A DNA stretch of 64,000 bases from Lachnospira sp. UBA4346 (GTDB lineage: Bacteria > Bacillota > Clostridia > Lachnospirales > Lachnospiraceae). The notes under the pieces are model-generated. The model ran no database searches and was not told the origin of the DNA. It was given only the letters and a program-made list of their open reading frames with translations. The position numbers were made by a program, and so were the translations under genes. The DNA is taken from positions 1 to 64,000 of the forward strand of contig DGTC01000064.1 of assembly GCA_002394205.1 (NCBI GenBank), written 5' to 3'. Below, piece by piece: positions 61,781-64,000 of this stretch (position 1 is its first letter; each line of letters starts with the position of its first letter).

Positions 61781-62611
61781 ATGAAAAGAAAGGTTGCAAT
61801 AATGTGTCTGTGCGGAATGACCGTGCTTGCAGGTTGTCAGAAAGAATCCGTGGCAGATGTAATCCAAAAGGATGAAGAAAATCCGAGAATGGTGTATGAA
61901 GAATTGACAAAAGATCTGTCAGATATAACGCCGAAGGAAGTGCTGACGGGAACGGACAGCTCAGGGGATGAAAAGCCAATTGACATTGGAAATGTGCAAG
62001 TGACACCAGTACGAAAAGGACAGACTTGTAATTATGGTGGATATGATATAACAATCTTAAATGCAAAAAAGATAGATAAGACATTGATGCAGCTTAATGA
62101 TATAACAGGAAGCAATCAGTTTCGAGATTTTTTATTTAAACAGTATCATTATTCTCCGTACACAGGTAATACATATGATGGACCATCTGAAACGGAGGAA
62201 CTATATCCGGATAGAGGTGTGCAATTTTATTGTATACAATTGAAGATAAAAAATGTGGCGGCAATAGAGTCCGATATATGTCTATCTCCGAGTTTCTTTA
62301 ATAGGGATGGCGAAAAAGAATTTACAATGATTCGTACGGGGGCAGAAAGTATAGGATATGATAAATATTCCAATTTAGATTTGCCGGATATACCGCATAA
62401 AGATGGATTGTTTTACAGCTTTAAAAAAGGGGAAGAATTAATAACCAATGTTGTAGTGATGCTGCCTGCTGCTTCTGGAGTAGTCCGGAATCTGTATATG
62501 TCAACGGATTTCTTATATTTAGGAAATGGTCAAGCGGTCAATGGAATTCCGAATGGAAGTTATTTGATGGAAGTAGGTGTTGTTGATGAGCAATATAATA
62601 AGTACAGATAA
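61781..62611 (+). CDS. Lipoprotein, 276 aa
   Basis: The signal peptide MKRKVAIMCLCGMTVLAGCQ has a lipobox LAGC, with cysteine 19 the lipidated residue. The mature part is acidic at first (KESVADVIQKDEENP), then a beta-rich domain with GYDITILNAKKIDKTL and VQFYCIQLKIKNVAAIESDI (about 147-166). That resembles the DUF4352/DUF5105-like extracellular domains found on Firmicute lipoproteins. Follows the Agr-like system and precedes a related membrane-anchored protein and a permease. Possibly a signal-responsive envelope protein. Confidence 0.7.
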   Translation: MKRKVAIMCLCGMTVLAGCQKESVADVIQKDEENPRMVYEELTKDLSDITPKEVLTGTDSSGDEKPIDIGNVQVTPVRKGQTCNYGGYDITILNAKKIDKTLMQLNDITGSNQFRDFLFKQYHYSPYTGNTYDGPSETEELYPDRGVQFYCIQLKIKNVAAIESDICLSPSFFNRDGEKEFTMIRTGAESIGYDKYSNLDLPDIPHKDGLFYSFKKGEELITNVVVMLPAASGVVRNLYMSTDFLYLGNGQAVNGIPNGSYLMEVGVVDEQYNKYR

Positions 62612-62698
62612 GATTGAAATAGTATAGCAATAAAAGCGGTTATATAGAGCAAGTTGAAATGAAATTTAGGAAAGAGTTCATTGAATAAGGAGGGAACA

Positions 62699-63283
62699 TT
62701 GAAGAGAAAAATAGGTCTGTTACTGATGGTAATTGGAACGTTCATATTGGTAACAATTTCAATATATAGTATTCAGGATGTTAATGATAGATTTCCAAAT
62801 GTAACAGAATATGAATATGCAACCAAAGATTCGCCGGGACAGATGAATGGGATAGAAATCTTACCGTTGGAACATCATATTTATACAAAGGAAGAATATC
62901 AAAAAATATATGGAGCATCGAATTCTTTTTTTGAAAATGAGCAGTATTCGGCAGATAACTACCGGATTCTTGTTTTTACCATTCAATATCACAATACGTT
63001 AACGCAGACGTTGCAGTGTGAAGTAGATGGGTATGAGATGATTGGAAAACACACAGGAATTCACAATGGCGTAATGGCATTAAACGGAAGAGATACGATA
63101 CAGCTTGCACCGCAAGAGACTCAGATTGTTTCAGTTGGAACGGGTGTTCTGGCACCAGGCTTGATTTTTCAGACGGATATTGCAAAGTTGGAAGAGGAAG
63201 ATTTTTTGCTGACTTATTGGTGGTATCCGAAGAATCAGTCCTTATTATTTGCGGCGCATGATGAGATTGGAGAGGACAGATGA
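62699..63283 (+). CDS. Membrane-anchored protein, 194 aa
   Basis: One N-terminal membrane helix (about residues 4-24, IGLLLMVIGTFILVTISIYS) and an extracytoplasmic beta-rich domain (ILVFTIQYHNTLTQTLQCEV, then QETQIVSVGTGVLAPGLIF). Its fold looks like that of the lipoprotein before it. The start is TTG at 62699, 7 bases after AAGGAGGG; an upstream ATG at 62681 has no ribosome site. The stop overlaps the permease ATG by 4 bases, so they are co-translated. Family not recognised with certainty. Confidence 0.65.
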   Translation: MKRKIGLLLMVIGTFILVTISIYSIQDVNDRFPNVTEYEYATKDSPGQMNGIEILPLEHHIYTKEEYQKIYGASNSFFENEQYSADNYRILVFTIQYHNTLTQTLQCEVDGYEMIGKHTGIHNGVMALNGRDTIQLAPQETQIVSVGTGVLAPGLIFQTDIAKLEEEDFLLTYWWYPKNQSLLFAAHDEIGEDR

Positions 63284-64000
63284 TAGAACAGATGAAAACG
63301 GAATACAGACGGATGTTTCGTGCTGCATCGTTTTGGATTGCCTTGGGGTTGGGGAGTATCATAGCGATTGCACAGATTGTATTCGTGGTATATCCATTAT
63401 CTTTGCATATGTTACAGTTTTATACAGGACATACAGGAATTCCCCCAAGTGTATATACGAAATGGTTGGGACAGGATGGTGCAACTGCATATCATGAAAT
63501 TTATAGGATTAGTATTCCGATTATTGCAATGTTGCCGCATGCACTTTCCTATTATTTTGATAAGAAACAAGGATATATTAAAAATATTTATACACGTACA
63601 AAAAAGAAAAATTATTTGGTGGCAAAATATATTGTGACATTTACCAGTGGTGGGATTGCAGTATGTATTCCATATTGTATTAATTTTTGGTTATCATCCT
63701 GTTTGCTGCCACAATTGATTCCGGTGCGAAATGGAATGGCACCATTGGTTGCAACATCAGTATTTCAGTCGATTTATTATCGGAATCCGTTGTTGTATAC
63801 AATTATTTTTATGGGAATATTATTCGTGTATAGTGGCGTATTTGCGACAACTGCATTGGCAGCGGTAACGTTTGTGGATAATGTTTTTCTATTGAGTATG
63901 TTTCCATTTCTATTGTGGTATGGGTTGGGAAGTATTGATAAATATTTTTTTGAATCAAGCATGTGTACGATTAATCCGATGCTTCTTTCAGATATGGCAG
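63280..64000 (+). CDS. ABC-2-type permease-like membrane protein (3' end outside window)
   Basis: Open to the window end (240 codons). It begins MIEQMKTEYRRMFRAASFWI with a helix at about residues 17-40, an extracellular loop (YTGHTGIPPSVYTKWLGQDG), and further helices at about 82-95, 120-145, 180-200 and 205-225. The layout is that of ABC-2 exporters' permeases, but no ATPase gene is visible yet. GGAGAGG precedes the ATG, which overlaps the preceding stop. It is likely part of an exporter in the Agr-like operon. Confidence 0.6.
   Translation, partial: MIEQMKTEYRRMFRAASFWIALGLGSIIAIAQIVFVVYPLSLHMLQFYTGHTGIPPSVYTKWLGQDGATAYHEIYRISIPIIAMLPHALSYYFDKKQGYIKNIYTRTKKKNYLVAKYIVTFTSGGIAVCIPYCINFWLSSCLLPQLIPVRNGMAPLVATSVFQSIYYRNPLLYTIIFMGILFVYSGVFATTALAAVTFVDNVFLLSMFPFLLWYGLGSIDKYFFESSMCTINPMLLSDMA

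Noticed and set aside
1..64000. CRISPR arrays, rRNA genes, integrated prophage
   Set aside because: No regularly spaced identical repeats with unique spacers, no rRNA signature, and no phage structural genes were seen. The accessory zone at 13.7-20 kb contains only small modules and scars.

Overview
The window reads as a chromosomal segment of an AT-rich anaerobic Firmicute, most likely a Lachnospiraceae member of the Roseburia / Lachnospira / Agathobacter type. This is inferred from the Clostridia-type rnfCDGEAB operon, NfnAB, a complete galacturonate (pectin sugar) pathway, many Rpn-type PD-(D/E)XK nuclease genes, DUF1540 and signal peptidase I of clostridial type, strong AGGAGG ribosome sites and frequent TTG/GTG starts. 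No species can be fixed from the sequence alone.

Layout. 1-3083: glutamate synthase (gltB 3' part, gltD). 3.1-7 kb: cardiolipin synthase, a histidine-less HPr-like protein, a LOG-family protein and an SdpI-like membrane protein, with dispersed hairpin repeats. 7.2-8.7 kb: an Rpn nuclease gene, two tandem copies of an unidentified structured RNA, a bidirectional terminator and tRNA-Leu(CAG). 8.9-13.6 kb: a complete Bce-type peptide sensing and detoxification module (response regulator, kinase, ATPase, permease) with a BceR-like operator. 13.7-20 kb: an accessory zone with PspC, two more Rpn genes, the 3' remnant of another, orphan HicB antitoxins, small membrane-peptide/RHH-like gene pairs and mobile-element scars. 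20-24 kb (minus): DUF1540 protein, signal peptidase I, HtpG under a perfect CIRCE operator. 24-34.6 kb: a double-headed LTA-synthase-like enzyme, tRNA-Thr(CGT), ClpP/TepA-like protease, PflX-like radical SAM protein, a GH13 protein that has lost its catalytic residues, TPR protein, YebC, PilZ and zinc-ribbon proteins.

34.9-43.3 kb: hexuronate catabolism. A LacI regulator and uxaC (minus) diverge from uxaB-uxaA-kdgK-kdgA (plus). Together they convert D-galacturonate via tagaturonate, altronate, KDG and KDPG to pyruvate and glyceraldehyde-3-phosphate. Near-palindromic operators of the TGTAAGCGCTTACA type sit at both divergent promoters. No mannonate-branch genes (uxuA/uxuB) are present here. 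43.3-44.8 kb is a gene-free, repeat-rich stretch.

44.8-50.6 kb: a large secreted BIG2-repeat protein and a membrane protein with TPR and chitobiase-type C-terminal repeats, separated by a candidate small RNA on the minus strand. 50.7-58.5 kb: NfnAB (electron-bifurcating NADH / ferredoxin:NADP reductase) and the Rnf ferredoxin:NAD oxidoreductase, which together with glutamate synthase describe redox and ion-gradient metabolism. 58.7-64 kb: NusG-II and Gx-transporter genes, then an Agr-like LytTR/GHKL two-component system followed by a lipoprotein, a membrane-anchored protein and the start of an ABC-2-type permease cut by the window end. Two sets of 21-bp-period direct repeats resembling LytTR sites occur upstream of rnf and of the lipoprotein gene.
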